DNA from: Amycolatopsis coloradensis
GTDB lineage: Bacteria > Actinomycetota > Actinomycetes > Mycobacteriales > Pseudonocardiaceae
NCBI RefSeq assembly: GCF_001953865.1
Contig: NZ_MQUQ01000006.1
Location: 62,001-126,000 of the forward strand
Direction of reading: 5' to 3'
DNA length: 64,000 bases
The notes under the pieces were generated by a model. That model did no database searches, was not told the DNA's origin, and was given only the letters and a program-made list of their open reading frames with translations. Positions 54,418 through 64,000 of the stretch are shown here, piece by piece. Position numbers and translations under genes: made by a program. The number at the start of each line of letters is the position of its first letter. Position 1 is the first letter of the stretch.

Positions 54418-56208
54418 TCACCCACCGCCGCCGTCACCCGGTATGCCGCCAGGCATACCGCCGTCACCCGGTATGCCACCCGGCCCGCCCGGCATACCGC
54501 CGGGCTCCGGTCGGTCCGGCATCTCTCCCGACTGCGGTCCACCCGGGATCTTGCCCGACTCCGGCCCGGCGTTGGCGTCGTAGGACGCGCCGGCGTAATC
54601 GGGGTCCAGTACCGAAATGGCGTACACGGCGGGTGCGGCCAGCATGGCGGCCACGCCGAGCGCGAGCGCCGCCGTGACCACGGTGGTGGAGGCGGTTTTG
54701 AGCGCTCGCACCAGAACCAGCGCGACGACGGCGACCGCGCCGAGCGCGAGCGTGCCCCATTTGGCCCACGGCAGGAAGTTCGGGTAGTGCGACCACAGCC
54801 AGGCGCCCCAGGCCAGTTCGGCCGCGACCGCGATCGGCAGTAGCCACGCCTGCTTGCCGCCACCGCGGTACGCCCGCCAGAAAATCACGATGCCGAGGGC
54901 GGAGAGCGCGGCGACCGGAGGCGCGAGTGAGGCCACATACGCGGTGTGCGGGACGGTGCCCACGCTGAAGATCAGGCCGAAGGTCAGCAGCCAGACTCCC
55001 CACATCACCACCCCGCCGCGCACCGGGTCGGTGCGCTCGGCCCGGCGCCCCCACCAGAGCCCGCACACCAGTGCCAGCACCGTGAGCGGATACAACCAGC
55101 CGACGGCGACGGGAAGATGCCCGTCGAACAGTTTGCCCCACCCCTGCGGGCTTTCCCTGCTCGTCGCCTTCGTCGGGTCCTCCCACGGATTCCCCCTGAT
55201 GGTGGGCATGATGTCGACCATCGGGGGAGGTGGCGCGTCCGGGACGACGATCGGGACGTCGCCGTCGGTGACCTCCCTGGCACCGGGGATGGTGATGCCC
55301 ACCCGCCCGAGACCGTTGTATCCGAACACCATCGCGGCGGCGCTGTTGTTCGTGCTGCCGTCGACGTAAGGCCGGTCCGCGGCCGGGGTGAAGGTGTAGA
55401 GCGCGATCCACGACAGCGAGACCGCCAAGGTCACCACCCCGGCGATCCCCAGATGCTTCATCCGGCGGCGCGTTTCGACCGGCGCGGACAGCAGATAGCC
55501 CACCAGCAACGCGGGCAGGATCATCCATGCCTGCACCATTTTGGCCTGGAAACCGATCCCGACCCAGACCCCGGCCAGCACCAGCGACCGCGGCCGTGCC
55601 TCCAGGACGGCGCGCTGATACGCGTCGACGGCGAGCACCAGGCACATCGTCAGGAAACCGTCGTGCATGCTGTGCCCGAACATGGACGCGGCGACCGGGG
55701 TGAGGGCGAAGATACCCGCGGCGAGCAGCCCGGGGGCCACTCCCGCCCACCGCCGCACGACCCGGTACAGCACCAGTACCGAGATCACGCCCTCGATCAC
55801 CTGTGGCAGCGCGAGAGACCATGCGTGATAGCCGAAGATCTTCGCCGAAACGACCTGGGGGACGAACGATCCGGCGAGCTTGTCGAGCGTGTACGTCGCT
55901 TCCGCGTCGATGGCGCCGAACAGGAATCCCTTCCAGCTCCCGGACATGCTCTTGACGGCTTCCGAGTACAGCGGCGCGTAGTCGACCAGCGGCAGGTTCC
56001 AGGCATAGAGCACCGCCGCGACGAACGCGATGCCCAGCAACGCGGGACGGGCCCACCGCGGCTGACCGGCCGGTGAACGCCATACCGCCCAGCGGTCGGA
56101 TTTGCCGTCAGGCACGAAGTCCTGAGACGGCGACGGCAGATAGGCGAGTGTTGCGGACACCCCGGTACCTCCGGACGTGATGACGAATCGAGGGGGAAAG
56201 GCCGTCAC
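54418..56208 (-). CDS. Membrane mannosyltransferase (GT39/PMT-like)
   Basis: A 596-residue polytopic membrane protein with about eleven helices. The first outer loop has the acidic [17 protein letters not shown] followed by [18 protein letters not shown], as in polyprenyl-phosphate-mannose-dependent transferases. Homologues in the teicoplanin and ristocetin clusters add mannose to the aglycone on the outer face of the membrane. Residues from about 545 to the end are a low-complexity Gly/Pro/Met tail. The GTG start overlaps the glycosyltransferase stop (GTGA). Last gene of the oxyC operon. Confidence 0.88.
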   Translation of the reverse strand: MTAFPPRFVITSGGTGVSATLAYLPSPSQDFVPDGKSDRWAVWRSPAGQPRWARPALLGIAFVAAVLYAWNLPLVDYAPLYSEAVKSMSGSWKGFLFGAIDAEATYTLDKLAGSFVPQVVSAKIFGYHAWSLALPQVIEGVISVLVLYRVVRRWAGVAPGLLAAGIFALTPVAASMFGHSMHDGFLTMCLVLAVDAYQRAVLEARPRSLVLAGVWVGIGFQAKMVQAWMILPALLVGYLLSAPVETRRRMKHLGIAGVVTLAVSLSWIALYTFTPAADRPYVDGSTNNSAAAMVFGYNGLGRVGITIPGAREVTDGDVPIVVPDAPPPPMVDIMPTIRGNPWEDPTKATSRESPQGWGKLFDGHLPVAVGWLYPLTVLALVCGLWWGRRAERTDPVRGGVVMWGVWLLTFGLIFSVGTVPHTAYVASLAPPVAALSALGIVIFWRAYRGGGKQAWLLPIAVAAELAWGAWLWSHYPNFLPWAKWGTLALGAVAVVALVLVRALKTASTTVVTAALALGVAAMLAAPAVYAISVLDPDYAGASYDANAGPESGKIPGGPQSGEMPDRPEPGGMPGGPGGIPGDGGMPGGIPGDGGGG

Positions 56209-57401
56209 TTGACGGTGTCGAGCACCAGTTCCGCGGCCACCGCCGCCCCGTCCGCGTGGATCGTGGCGGCCACCGCCTTCGCTCGCGTGCGAGTTTCCGG
56301 GGCCAAGGCCGTGGCGAGCGCGGCCGACAGGGACTCGAACGTCGGGTCCGCGACCTCGTGTGCCGCGCCGATGCCCAGCTCGGCCACCCGGACGGCGAAG
56401 TACGGCTGGTCCGTGTACCGGGGGATCACGACCTGGGGGACGGCGGCCCGCGCGGCGACGTGCGTGGTGCCCGCGCTACCCGGGTGGATGACGGCGGCCA
56501 CGCGGCCGAACAGCACCTGAAGGTTCGTTTCCTCGACGGCGAAGCAGTCGTCCCGGTCGTCGGGCAGGGCCAAATCGGCCCAGCCTTGGGAGAGGATCAC
56601 CCGGCGGCCCGCGGCACGGCTCGCCTCGATGGCCACGCTCGCGGCGTCGGCGGTTCCGGTCGCGCTGCCGAAACCCACGTAGACCGGCGCCGACCCGGCG
56701 TCCAGGAAAGCCGCCAGCTCCGCTGAAAGAGGCCGTTCGTCGGGTAGGCCCCACACTCCGGTCTGCACGGCGTCGAGATCCGGCTGCACGGGGGCGAGCA
56801 CCGGATCCGCCGCCAGCCATGGCCGATCGGTGTAGGCGTAGTCGAAGAGGTTCTCCACCGGCGGCAGGCCGATCGAGGCCCGCCGGCTGTTGAGCGGGCC
56901 GCCGAAGCGCCGGGAGAAACGGTGGTGCCGCTGCTCCCACAGCACCCGGTTGTCGGTCACGCCCGGTTCGGTTCGCTCGTCCAGGGGTGGCTGGAAATGC
57001 GCCGACGGCAGGTAAACCGGGCTGTAGGCGGCGTAGAAGTAGGGGATGCCCGCCTTCTCGGCCACCGACCGCACGGCGGCCGCGGCGGCCAGCTCTCCGG
57101 TCGTCACCACCGCGTCGCACCCTTCGGCGGCCGCCGGGACCCGGTCGAACTGCATGGCGACCAACCCGGCCTCGAGCCGTCGCTCGTCCTCGGGCGACGG
57201 CGGCGGCATCCCGTCCTGCAACATCACGCGCTGCGGCATGCCGACCGGCACCAGCGGAACCCCGACCTCGGCCAGCCGCTCCGCGGACGCGGGCGGCGCG
57301 CACATCCGCACCTGGGCACCGCGTTCCCGCAACCGAACCGCCAAGGCCACCAACGGTTCGACATCTCCGCGACTGCCGGACGTCGACAACAACACACGCA
57401 T
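56205..57401 (-). CDS. GtfC/GtfD-like glycosyltransferase
   Basis: A 398-residue GT1 enzyme ([20 protein letters not shown]). The acceptor loop [16 protein letters not shown] and [16 protein letters not shown] resemble GtfC/GtfD, which add an aminosugar to the glucose already on residue 4. The donor motif reads [16 protein letters not shown] instead of the usual HHGSAGT: the His expected to contact donor phosphate is replaced by Pro one position on, worth testing. It ends in a GTGA overlap with the mannosyltransferase. Confidence 0.85.
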   Translation of the reverse strand: MRVLLSTSGSRGDVEPLVALAVRLRERGAQVRMCAPPASAERLAEVGVPLVPVGMPQRVMLQDGMPPPSPEDERRLEAGLVAMQFDRVPAAAEGCDAVVTTGELAAAAAVRSVAEKAGIPYFYAAYSPVYLPSAHFQPPLDERTEPGVTDNRVLWEQRHHRFSRRFGGPLNSRRASIGLPPVENLFDYAYTDRPWLAADPVLAPVQPDLDAVQTGVWGLPDERPLSAELAAFLDAGSAPVYVGFGSATGTADAASVAIEASRAAGRRVILSQGWADLALPDDRDDCFAVEETNLQVLFGRVAAVIHPGSAGTTHVAARAAVPQVVIPRYTDQPYFAVRVAELGIGAAHEVADPTFESLSAALATALAPETRTRAKAVAATIHADGAAVAAELVLDTVK

Positions 57402-57429
57402 TGCGTAACCCCAGTTCCGTAGGTTGGGT

Positions 57430-58656
57430 TCAGGCGGGGACAGACGGCTTTTCCCGGCCGACCGCGGCGAGGAGCAGGTCCGCGGCCACCGACGCCCCGT
57501 CAGTACGGATCGTCCCGGCCACCTCTTTCGCCCGCACACGGGTTTCCGGGGCCAAGGCCGTGGCGAGCGCCGACGACAGGGACTCGAACGTCGGCGCCGG
57601 ACCGTCGAGCGCCGCACCGATACCGAGTTCCGCCACCCGGCCGGCGTAGTACGGCTGGTCCGCGATCTGGGGCACCAGCACCTGGGGGACGCCCGCACCG
57701 GCGGCCACGGTGGTCGTACCCGCGCCACCGTGGTGGACGACGGCGGCCACCCGGCCGAACAACGCCTGGTGGTTCACCTCGCCGACGGCGAGGCAGTCTT
57801 CCCGCTCGTCGGGCAGGACCAGATCGGCCCAGCCGCGACCGAGGATCACCCGACGGCCCTGCGCGCGGACGGCCTCGATGGCCGACTGGGCGGCGTCGGC
57901 CTGTGCGCGCATACTGCCGAAACTCACGTACACCGGCGGCGGGCCGTCGTCCAGAAACGCCTTCAGCTCGGCCGGAAGCGGCCGTTCGTCGGGCAGGAGC
58001 CACGCGCCCGTCCGCACGACGTCGAGTTCCGTCGGCTGCGACGGGGCCAGTACCGGATCCGCCGCCACCCAAGGCCGCTCGGTGTAGCAGAAACCGAAGA
58101 TGTCCTCCACCGGCGGCAGGCCGACCGCGGCGCGCCTGCCGTTGAGCGTCTCCCCGTACCGGTTCCGGGCGCTCTGGTTGTTCCGGTCCCACAGCGCCCG
58201 GATGTCGGTCCCGTCCGGCGCGGGCGGCTCGCCGATCGGTGGCGGCGGCGCGTAGTACGGCGACGGCACGTAGATCGGGCAGTAGAAGGCGTAGAAGTAG
58301 GGAATGCCCAGCTTCTCGGCCACCGACCGGACGCCGACCGCCGCGGGCAGGAGGCCGGTCGTCACCACCGCGTCACATCCCTCGGCGGCCGCGGGGACCT
58401 CGTCGAACTGCAAGGTGATCGCCTCGGCCATGAACCGGGCCATCTCCTCGCGTGACGGCCGTGCCGCCCCATGCGCCTTCGGGCGCGCCGGACGGCCGAT
58501 CGGCACCAACGGCACATCGACCTCGGCCAGCCGTTCGGCGGCGTCCGGCGGCGCGCACATCCGCACCTGGACGCCCCGCTCCCGCAACCGAACCGCCAAG
58601 GCCACCAACGGTTCGACATCCCCGCGGCTGCCGGACGTCGACAACAACACACGCAT
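57430..58656 (-). CDS. GtfB-like glucosyltransferase
   Basis: A 408-residue GT1 enzyme. The segment [20 protein letters not shown] and [20 protein letters not shown] closely match GtfB of chloroeremomycin, which glucosylates Hpg at residue 4. Donor motif [20 protein letters not shown] intact. Its first 80 bases are nearly identical to those of the downstream gene, suggesting recent duplication or conversion. Second of three tandem gtf genes with 24-28 bp spacers. Confidence 0.88.
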   Translation of the reverse strand: MRVLLSTSGSRGDVEPLVALAVRLRERGVQVRMCAPPDAAERLAEVDVPLVPIGRPARPKAHGAARPSREEMARFMAEAITLQFDEVPAAAEGCDAVVTTGLLPAAVGVRSVAEKLGIPYFYAFYCPIYVPSPYYAPPPPIGEPPAPDGTDIRALWDRNNQSARNRYGETLNGRRAAVGLPPVEDIFGFCYTERPWVAADPVLAPSQPTELDVVRTGAWLLPDERPLPAELKAFLDDGPPPVYVSFGSMRAQADAAQSAIEAVRAQGRRVILGRGWADLVLPDEREDCLAVGEVNHQALFGRVAAVVHHGGAGTTTVAAGAGVPQVLVPQIADQPYYAGRVAELGIGAALDGPAPTFESLSSALATALAPETRVRAKEVAGTIRTDGASVAADLLLAAVGREKPSVPA

Positions 58657-58680
58657 TACGAGCCCTCGGTTCAGTAGGGT

Positions 58681-59850
58681 TCACACGGAAACGGACGGCC
58701 TTTCCCGGCTGACCGCGTCGAACAGCAATTCCGCGGCGACCGAGGTCCCGTCGGTACGGATCGCGTCGGCCACCTCCTTCGCCCGCGCACGGGTTTCCGG
58801 CGACAAAGCCTCCTCGAGCGCCGCCGACAAGGACTCGAACGTCGGAGTCGGGCCATCGAGTGCCGCACCGATACCGAGGTCCGCCACCCGGCCCGCGTAG
58901 TACACCTGCTCGATGATGTGGCGTACCACGATCTGAGGGGCGCCCGCCCGCGTGGCCACGTGCGTCGTGCCCGCGCCATCGTGGTGGATGGTGGCGGCCA
59001 CCCGGCCGAACAACGCTTGAAGGTTCACCTCGCCGACGGCGAAGCAGTCGTCCCCGTCATCGGGCAGGTCCAGCTCGGCCCAGCCACGCGAAAGAAGTAC
59101 CCGGCGGCCCTGTGCGCGGATCGCCTCGATGGCCACCCTGTCGGCGTCGGCGGTTTTGAGCGAGCTGCCGAAACCGACGTACACCGGTGCCGGCCCGGCG
59201 TCCAGGAACGCCTCCAGCTCGGCCGGAAGGGGCCGGTCGTCGGGCAGGATCCACGCGCCGGTCTGCACCGCCTCCTCGCCCGGCCGCAGCGGGGCAAGGG
59301 TCGGATCCGCCGCCAGCCACGGCCGATCGGTGTAGCCGTAGTCGAAAAGGTTCTTCACCGGCGGCAGGCCGATCAAGGCCCGCTGACCGTTGACCGCGCC
59401 ACCGGCGAACCGGTCGGCACCCTCGTTGTACTGGGCCCGCCGTGCCGGAGTGTGCGCCGTCGGCAGATGGTCCGGGCAGAGAACGGTGTAGAAGTAGGGG
59501 ATGCCCAGCTTCTCGGCCACCGACCGGGCGGCGACCGCGGTGGGTAGCAAACCGGTCGCCAGCACCACGTCACATCCCTCGGCGGCCTCCGGAAGCCGGT
59601 CGAACTGCTCGGCGATCACCTCGGCCGCGACCTCGGGCGCCCCGGGCGGCAGGACTCCCGGCTCGCGTGCCCCCGCGCGCACCGGCCGTCCTATGGGCAC
59701 CATCGGCACCCCGACGGCGGCGCACCGCTCCACGTAATCCGGCGGTGCGCACACCCGCACCTCCGCACCGAGTTCCCGCAACCGCACGGCCAAGGCCACC
59801 AGCGGTTCGACATCGCCGCGTGATCCACAGCCCGAAATCAGCACACGCAT
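58681..59850 (-). CDS. GtfA-like aminosugar transferase
   Basis: A 389-residue GT1 enzyme. The [20 protein letters not shown] and [17 protein letters not shown] stretches, [14 protein letters not shown], and the donor motif [19 protein letters not shown] followed by [15 protein letters not shown] match GtfA, which puts the dTDP-aminosugar on the beta-hydroxyl of residue 6. With GtfB and GtfC homologues following, the gene order halogenase-gtfA-gtfB-gtfC is that of chloroeremomycin. Confidence 0.88.
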   Translation of the reverse strand: MRVLISGCGSRGDVEPLVALAVRLRELGAEVRVCAPPDYVERCAAVGVPMVPIGRPVRAGAREPGVLPPGAPEVAAEVIAEQFDRLPEAAEGCDVVLATGLLPTAVAARSVAEKLGIPYFYTVLCPDHLPTAHTPARRAQYNEGADRFAGGAVNGQRALIGLPPVKNLFDYGYTDRPWLAADPTLAPLRPGEEAVQTGAWILPDDRPLPAELEAFLDAGPAPVYVGFGSSLKTADADRVAIEAIRAQGRRVLLSRGWAELDLPDDGDDCFAVGEVNLQALFGRVAATIHHDGAGTTHVATRAGAPQIVVRHIIEQVYYAGRVADLGIGAALDGPTPTFESLSAALEEALSPETRARAKEVADAIRTDGTSVAAELLFDAVSRERPSVSV

Positions 59851-59875
59851 GTGCGTCCCCTCTCCGCTAGGCCAC

Positions 59876-61351
59876 TCAAGCCGGGTGGTACGGCAGCCAC
59901 TTCATCCCGTCGGGCGAGGCCACCAGCCCGCCGGGGAACAGCGGCATCTCCGGTTCGGCGTCCTCACCGAGGATCGCCTTCATCTGCACCTGGCCCGCTT
60001 CCTGCATGGCCTGCTTGACCACGTGTGACTTGAACATCGGCACCATGTTGTCCCCGTCGCCGCTCGCCATCTGATCCACGGCCGCGGCGAATTCGGCACT
60101 GCGCTCGGCGATCCGGTCGGCGGCCGTCAGCGCCGTCTCACCGGAGGACACGCCACCGATCAACTCGACGAACGACTCGATGTCGGTGTTCTCGTTTTTC
60201 GTGACCTTCTTGGCCTGCCAGAAATACGATTCCTCGTTCACGTTCATCTGATAGAACGACATGAGGAATTCGTAGAACACGCCGTATTCGCGGCGATAGC
60301 GCGCCTCGTACTCGGTCAGCACGGTCTTCTCGTCCAGGTCGCCCGCGAGGACGCTGTTGATCGACCGGGCCGCCAGCAGCGCGCTGTAGGTCGCCAGGTG
60401 CACACCGGAGGAGAACACCGGGTCCACGAAACACGCGGCGTCACCGACCAGGACCATTCCCGGCCGCCAGAAAGTCGTCTGCTGGTACGAATAATCCTTG
60501 CGGACCCGCAACTCCCCGTACTGGCCGGTCGTCACCCTGGTCGCGTTCGACAGGTACTCCGAGATCAACGGGCACTCGCCGATCAGGTCCATGAGCGCCT
60601 TCTCGCGGTCGCCCTGGATCTTGTCGGCGTCCTCCCGGCGCACCACCGCGCCGACACTGGTCAGCGTGTCGCTCAGCGGGATGTACCAGAACCAGCCGCT
60701 GTCGAAGGCCACGCTCAGGATGTTGCCCGAGACCGGCGCGGGCAGCCGCTTACCGCCCTCGAAATATCCGAACAGCGCCAGACTGCGGAAGAACTCCGAA
60801 TAGTTCCGCGTACCGCCGACCTTGGAATACAGCCTGCTCTTGTTGCCCGACGCGTCGATCACGAAGCGCGCCGACACCTCACGCTCGTTGCCGTCGGGAT
60901 CGGTGTACCGCAGCCCGGTCACGCGCTCGCCGTCTTCCACCACGTCGTCGACCGAGCACCCCTCGCGTACGACGACGCCCTTGCTCTTGGCGTTGGTCAA
61001 CAGGATCTGGTCGAACTTCGCCCGCTCGACCTGATAGGCGTGCGACGTCGAGCCGGTCATCTTGGCCGAGATGCCGAAGTGGAACGTCCACGGCTCCGGG
61101 CGGGCACCCCAGCGGAACGTGCCGCCACGCTTGATCGGGAATCCGGCGTTGGCCAGTTCGTCCGCGACGCCGAGAATCCGGCACACCCCGTGCACCGTGG
61201 CGGGCAGCAGCGACTCACCGATCTGATAGCGGGGAAAGACCTCTTTCTCCAGCAGCAGGACCCGGTGCCCCTGCATGGCCACCAAGGTGGCGACGGTCGA
61301 GCCGCCAGGCCCGCCACCGGCCACCACCACATCGAACTCTTCCGCCGACAT
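59876..61351 (-). CDS. bhaA: FAD-dependent halogenase
   Basis: A 491-residue flavin halogenase. FAD motif [18 protein letters not shown] at the N-terminus; the halogenase WxWxIP motif appears as [12 protein letters not shown] near residue 215; the variant-B-type C-terminal helical extension is complete. Homologous to BhaA/VhaA, which chlorinate PCP-bound beta-hydroxytyrosine. No truncation or stop is seen, so the product is expected to be chlorinated. It lies 25 bp ahead of gtfA. Confidence 0.94.
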   Translation of the reverse strand: MSAEEFDVVVAGGGPGGSTVATLVAMQGHRVLLLEKEVFPRYQIGESLLPATVHGVCRILGVADELANAGFPIKRGGTFRWGARPEPWTFHFGISAKMTGSTSHAYQVERAKFDQILLTNAKSKGVVVREGCSVDDVVEDGERVTGLRYTDPDGNEREVSARFVIDASGNKSRLYSKVGGTRNYSEFFRSLALFGYFEGGKRLPAPVSGNILSVAFDSGWFWYIPLSDTLTSVGAVVRREDADKIQGDREKALMDLIGECPLISEYLSNATRVTTGQYGELRVRKDYSYQQTTFWRPGMVLVGDAACFVDPVFSSGVHLATYSALLAARSINSVLAGDLDEKTVLTEYEARYRREYGVFYEFLMSFYQMNVNEESYFWQAKKVTKNENTDIESFVELIGGVSSGETALTAADRIAERSAEFAAAVDQMASGDGDNMVPMFKSHVVKQAMQEAGQVQMKAILGEDAEPEMPLFPGGLVASPDGMKWLPYHPA

Positions 61352-61413
61352 ATCCCACCATTCCTCGTTCGAGTGTCAATTCGCTGTGGTCGTTGAACTT
61401 GGCCTGTGGTCCG

Positions 61414-62646
61414 CTACCAGGTGACCGGCAACCGGTCCGGGCAATCGACGAAAGCGTTGCGGTGCTTGATCTCCTCGATGGGCACCGTCAGGCGCAGCCC
61501 GGGGAACCGGCGCCACAGGGTCTGATAGGACATCCGCAGCATCACCTTCGCCACCGCCGCGCCGATGCAGTAATGGATTCCGTGCCCGAAACCGACGTCC
61601 GAAATCGGCGGACGGGTCGCGTCGAGGACGTTGGGATTCGGCGTCAGCGCTTCGTCCCGATTGGCCATGAGAATCGAGCACAAGACATAGTCCCCGGCTT
61701 TGATCAGCTGCCCGTCGACGACGACGTCCTTCACCGCCATCCGGGGATTCGGCTGCTGCACGGGCGACAGGTAACGCACCAGTTCGGTGACCACCCGATC
61801 GGCCTCCTCGCGACCGGCGAGGAGCATTTCGATCTGCCCGGGATTGCCGAGGAGCGCGAGAACCCCGAAACCGATCATCCCGGCGACGGTCTCGACACCA
61901 CCGAGGATCAGCGCCGTGCACAGGCCTTTGAGTTCCTCGTCCGTGACATTGTCCCCGTGCTCTCGCACGAGCATGCCGATGAACCCGTCGTCGGGATCCT
62001 TCCGCTGCCGGGTGATGAGGCCGGTCAGGTACCGGTTGAACGCCGCGCTGTCGTTCGCCCGCTCCTTGAACCCGCGGTTGAAATCGACGTTCCGCCTGAT
62101 CCGGCGGATGAACTCGTGCCGGTCGTCACGCGGGATGCCGAGCAGTTCGCACAGGACACCCCCGCCCACCGGATCGGCGAACAACCCCTGGAGATCCGCG
62201 GACGGTCCCTCCGCCTCCATCTCTTCGAGCCGCTCGTCGATAAGGCCCTGGATCGCGGGCTCCAAACGCCGGATCCGCCGGACGGTGAATTCCGGCGTCA
62301 GCATTTTCCGCAGACGGGTGTGCTCGGGCGGATCATAAGTCGAAATCTGCCCGACGAATTGGGACGCCACGTGATTCCCTTTTCCGGTCACCGATTCCGA
62401 CTGGGTCAGCCGGGGCCGCGTCGTGAAGTTCTCGTGATCACCAAGGATCTTTCGCACCACGTCGTAGCCCATCGCCTGCCAGACGAAGTCGACGCCCAGC
62501 TGAGTGCTCGCTTCCCCGACCGTCCGGAACAACGGGCCGTGCGCCCTGAGTTCGAACATGTCCTCATGCGGGTCGCAAAGCGTTCTCATCATGTAGTTCT
62601 CGGTCGGTTCCACGACCGGCGCGACCTCATCGACAACGTGGTCCAT
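61414..62646 (-). CDS. oxyC: Cytochrome P450 OxyC (AB-ring biaryl cross-link)
   Basis: A 410-residue P450. Heme Cys in GFGHGIHYCIGAAVAKVML; I-helix CTALILGGVETVAGMIG without the usual acid-Thr pair, as in known Oxy enzymes. Sequence features (CDPHEDMFELRAHGPL, FVWQAMGYDVVRKILGDHE, AFVDCPDRLPVTW end) match OxyC rather than OxyA or OxyB. It forms the carbon-carbon link between residues 5 and 7. Usually oxyA and oxyB lie immediately upstream; here the upstream neighbour is a DAHP synthase, and no other cross-linking P450 is in the window. Confidence 0.92.
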   Translation of the reverse strand: MDHVVDEVAPVVEPTENYMMRTLCDPHEDMFELRAHGPLFRTVGEASTQLGVDFVWQAMGYDVVRKILGDHENFTTRPRLTQSESVTGKGNHVASQFVGQISTYDPPEHTRLRKMLTPEFTVRRIRRLEPAIQGLIDERLEEMEAEGPSADLQGLFADPVGGGVLCELLGIPRDDRHEFIRRIRRNVDFNRGFKERANDSAAFNRYLTGLITRQRKDPDDGFIGMLVREHGDNVTDEELKGLCTALILGGVETVAGMIGFGVLALLGNPGQIEMLLAGREEADRVVTELVRYLSPVQQPNPRMAVKDVVVDGQLIKAGDYVLCSILMANRDEALTPNPNVLDATRPPISDVGFGHGIHYCIGAAVAKVMLRMSYQTLWRRFPGLRLTVPIEEIKHRNAFVDCPDRLPVTW

Positions 62647-62855
62647 ATCGAGCTGAAGCTCCTTCACTGACCAGGAGTGGCGTTCTGAGAACGACACCGG
62701 ATGGACGCCGGCGCGACCGGCCCGGGCACTCTGGCGACCCAATTCCACCCGCAATCAGAGAGCAGGTCCAGCACCGCACATGGACAACGGGAGGCCTTCG
62801 GGGACTGGACGGCGCGGTGCCGATAACCGGCCCCGGATCTCGAGGATTTCTAGTG

Positions 62856-62949
62856 TGTCGCGTGATCCTGCGGGTCTTACGCGTGACTGAACGGAGAACA
62901 CGCGTGACTGAACGGCGATCACGCGTGACGGGAGGGAGAACACGCGCGT
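62856..62949. repeat. Short array of 21-bp repeats
   Basis: Four to five 21-base units with the cores TCGCGTGA, TACGCGTGA, ACACGCGTGA and TCACGCGTGA. The first unit and its flank nearly match the left edge of the array at 54.2 kb. It occupies the 340-bp gap between the DAHP synthase stop and oxyC; no gene is present in that gap. Confidence 0.85.
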
Positions 62950-62988
62950 TCCGGCGGGAGGCGTGTGTGTTCGGCGCCGGGCAGGCGA

Positions 62989-64000
62989 TCACGCCACGAG
63001 GCTCGCTCCCGCGGTGAGGTGGCGGCCGAGCAGGGGCGGGAACTCACGGACGGCCCGGCCCAGCTCGGCGAGGTCGTCGGCGACGAGCGCTTGGGGGCCG
63101 TCGCACAGCGCCTCTTCCGGGGTGGGATGCACGTCGATGATCAGGCCGTCCGCGTCCGCCGCCATCGCCGCGCGGGACAACGGCAGCACCAGTTCGCGCT
63201 GTCCGCCGGAATGCGACGGGTCGATGATCACCGGCAGGTGGGTCAGCCCCTGCGCGACCGGGACCGCGGAGACGTCGAGGGTGTTGCGGGTGGCCGTTTC
63301 GAACGTCCGGATACCCCGTTCGCAGAGCACGATGTCGAGGTTGCCCCGCTGGGCGATGTACTCGGCGGCCATCAACCACTCTTCGATCGTGGCGTTCATG
63401 CCCCGTTTGAGCATCACCGGCTTGCCGCAGTCGCCGACCGCTTGCAGGAGCGCGAAGTTCTGCATGTTCCGCGTGCCGACCTGGAGCATGTCCGCGTACT
63501 CGGTCACGAGGGACACGTCGTGCGCGCTGACCACCTCGGTGACCACGGGCATCCCCGTCGTCTCCCGGACGTCGGCCAGGATGCGCAGGCCGTCCTCGCC
63601 GAGCCCTTGGAAGGCGTACGGCGAAGTCCGCGGCTTGTAGGCGCCGCCACGCAGCAGGGACGCGCCCGCCTGCTGCGCCATTCGTGCGGCGGCGAGGGTC
63701 TGCCGCGGCGTCTCGACCGCGCACGGGCCCGCGATCAAGGTCATCGTGCCGGGGCCGATGGGCACCCCCGCGACGCGGACCACCGAACGCGCCGGATGGT
63801 TCTCACGGCTCACCAGTTTGTAGGGCACCGAGACGCGCAGCACGTCGGCGACCCCGGGTTTGCCGAGCAGGCCGAGCGTCTCGAACCGTTCGATGTCACC
63901 GACCAGCCCGATGATCGTCCGGCTGACCCCCCGGCTGACGGACGCCGTGCCGCCCGCTCTCTCCACCACCGAGACGAGCGCGTCGATCTCGTGCGCCGAG
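62989..64000 (-). CDS. DAHP synthase, secondary-metabolism copy (cut by window edge)
   Basis: The frame stays open to the right edge, so the N-terminus lies beyond it. Visible: the end of the N-terminal ferredoxin-like regulatory domain (VSRTIIGLVGDIERFETLGL), then a class I (AroG-beta) TIM barrel with TLIAGPCAVETP, LLRGGAYKPRTSPYAFQGLG, KPVMLKRGMNATIEEWL and HLPVIIDPSHSGGQRELVLP, which hold the metal and phosphate sites. It makes 3-deoxy-D-arabino-heptulosonate 7-phosphate from PEP and erythrose 4-phosphate. Glycopeptide clusters often carry such an extra copy to feed the tyrosine-derived residues. An internal ATG (MVERAGG) is not the likely start. Confidence 0.9.
   Translation of the reverse strand, partial: SAHEIDALVSVVERAGGTASVSRGVSRTIIGLVGDIERFETLGLLGKPGVADVLRVSVPYKLVSRENHPARSVVRVAGVPIGPGTMTLIAGPCAVETPRQTLAAARMAQQAGASLLRGGAYKPRTSPYAFQGLGEDGLRILADVRETTGMPVVTEVVSAHDVSLVTEYADMLQVGTRNMQNFALLQAVGDCGKPVMLKRGMNATIEEWLMAAEYIAQRGNLDIVLCERGIRTFETATRNTLDVSAVPVAQGLTHLPVIIDPSHSGGQRELVLPLSRAAMAADADGLIIDVHPTPEEALCDGPQALVADDLAELGRAVREFPPLLGRHLTAGASLVA

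Overview
The window is high-GC actinomycete DNA. A complete block of vancomycin-family glycopeptide genes, AUG/GUG/UUG starts behind GGAGG-like sites, many ATGA/GTGA stop-start overlaps and Tat-exported proteins all point to Amycolatopsis or a close relative. No rRNA or tRNA gene was seen. Everything here is read from sequence and memory of protein families; no database search was run.

Layout. (1) 0-15 kb holds assorted chromosomal genes: the end of a cation/proton antiporter, a DUF1330 protein, an amidase, an exported intradiol dioxygenase, a DUF2236/MpaB-like oxygenase, a very large RHS polymorphic toxin with no visible immunity gene, a TetR-controlled FAD monooxygenase, and two exported proteins. 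(2) 15.3-25.9 kb is one tightly coupled nine-gene minus-strand operon, the most unusual part of the window. It encodes, in transcription order, a cysteine hydrolase of the isochorismatase family, HypE, HypF, an NDP-sugar SDR epimerase, a DegT-type sugar aminotransferase, a NUDIX hydrolase, an inositol-monophosphatase-like phosphatase, an MFS exporter and a shrunken carbamoyl-phosphate-synthase-like protein. HypE and HypF normally turn carbamoyl phosphate into the cyanide ligand of [NiFe]-hydrogenase, but no hydrogenase and no HypA/B/C/D is present. The company of sugar-modifying enzymes and an exporter suggests that HypEF chemistry has been recruited to make an exported small molecule (possibly cyanated, thiocarbamoylated or carbamoylated). 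(3) 26-33.2 kb holds decayed genes (a glycosyltransferase and a DUF11 surface protein), an EamA exporter with a PhyH dioxygenase, a C39-like peptidase, a PadR regulator divergent from a peptide deformylase, a GNAT enzyme and small proteins.

(4) 33.2-64 kb is a large part of a glycopeptide antibiotic cluster. It supplies dihydroxyphenylglycine (DpgA-D), hydroxyphenylglycine (HmaS, HmO, HpgT), beta-hydroxytyrosine (BpsD, OxyD, Bhp) and a dTDP-amino-deoxysugar (EvaA, B, D, E, without the C-methyltransferase EvaC). It also has OxyC for aryl cross-linking, one FAD halogenase, GtfA/B/C-like glycosyltransferases, a membrane mannosyltransferase, an MtfA-like N-methyltransferase, a PIG-L deacetylase, the usual antiporter and a DAHP synthase. 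The missing EvaC predicts a non-C-methylated amino sugar such as L-ristosamine. Together with mannose transfer, N-methylation and chlorination, this fits an avoparcin-like (or actinoidin/ristocetin-related) product; that is inference. The main NRPS genes, OxyA, OxyB, the StrR-type regulator, the ABC exporter and resistance genes are not in the window and may lie beyond its right end.

Two dispersed repeat families mark gaps between transcription units: three copies of a 55-bp near-perfect palindrome (38.4, 44.4 and 53.9 kb) and three arrays of 21-bp units built on an ACGCGTGA-like core (30.4, 54.2 and 62.9 kb).
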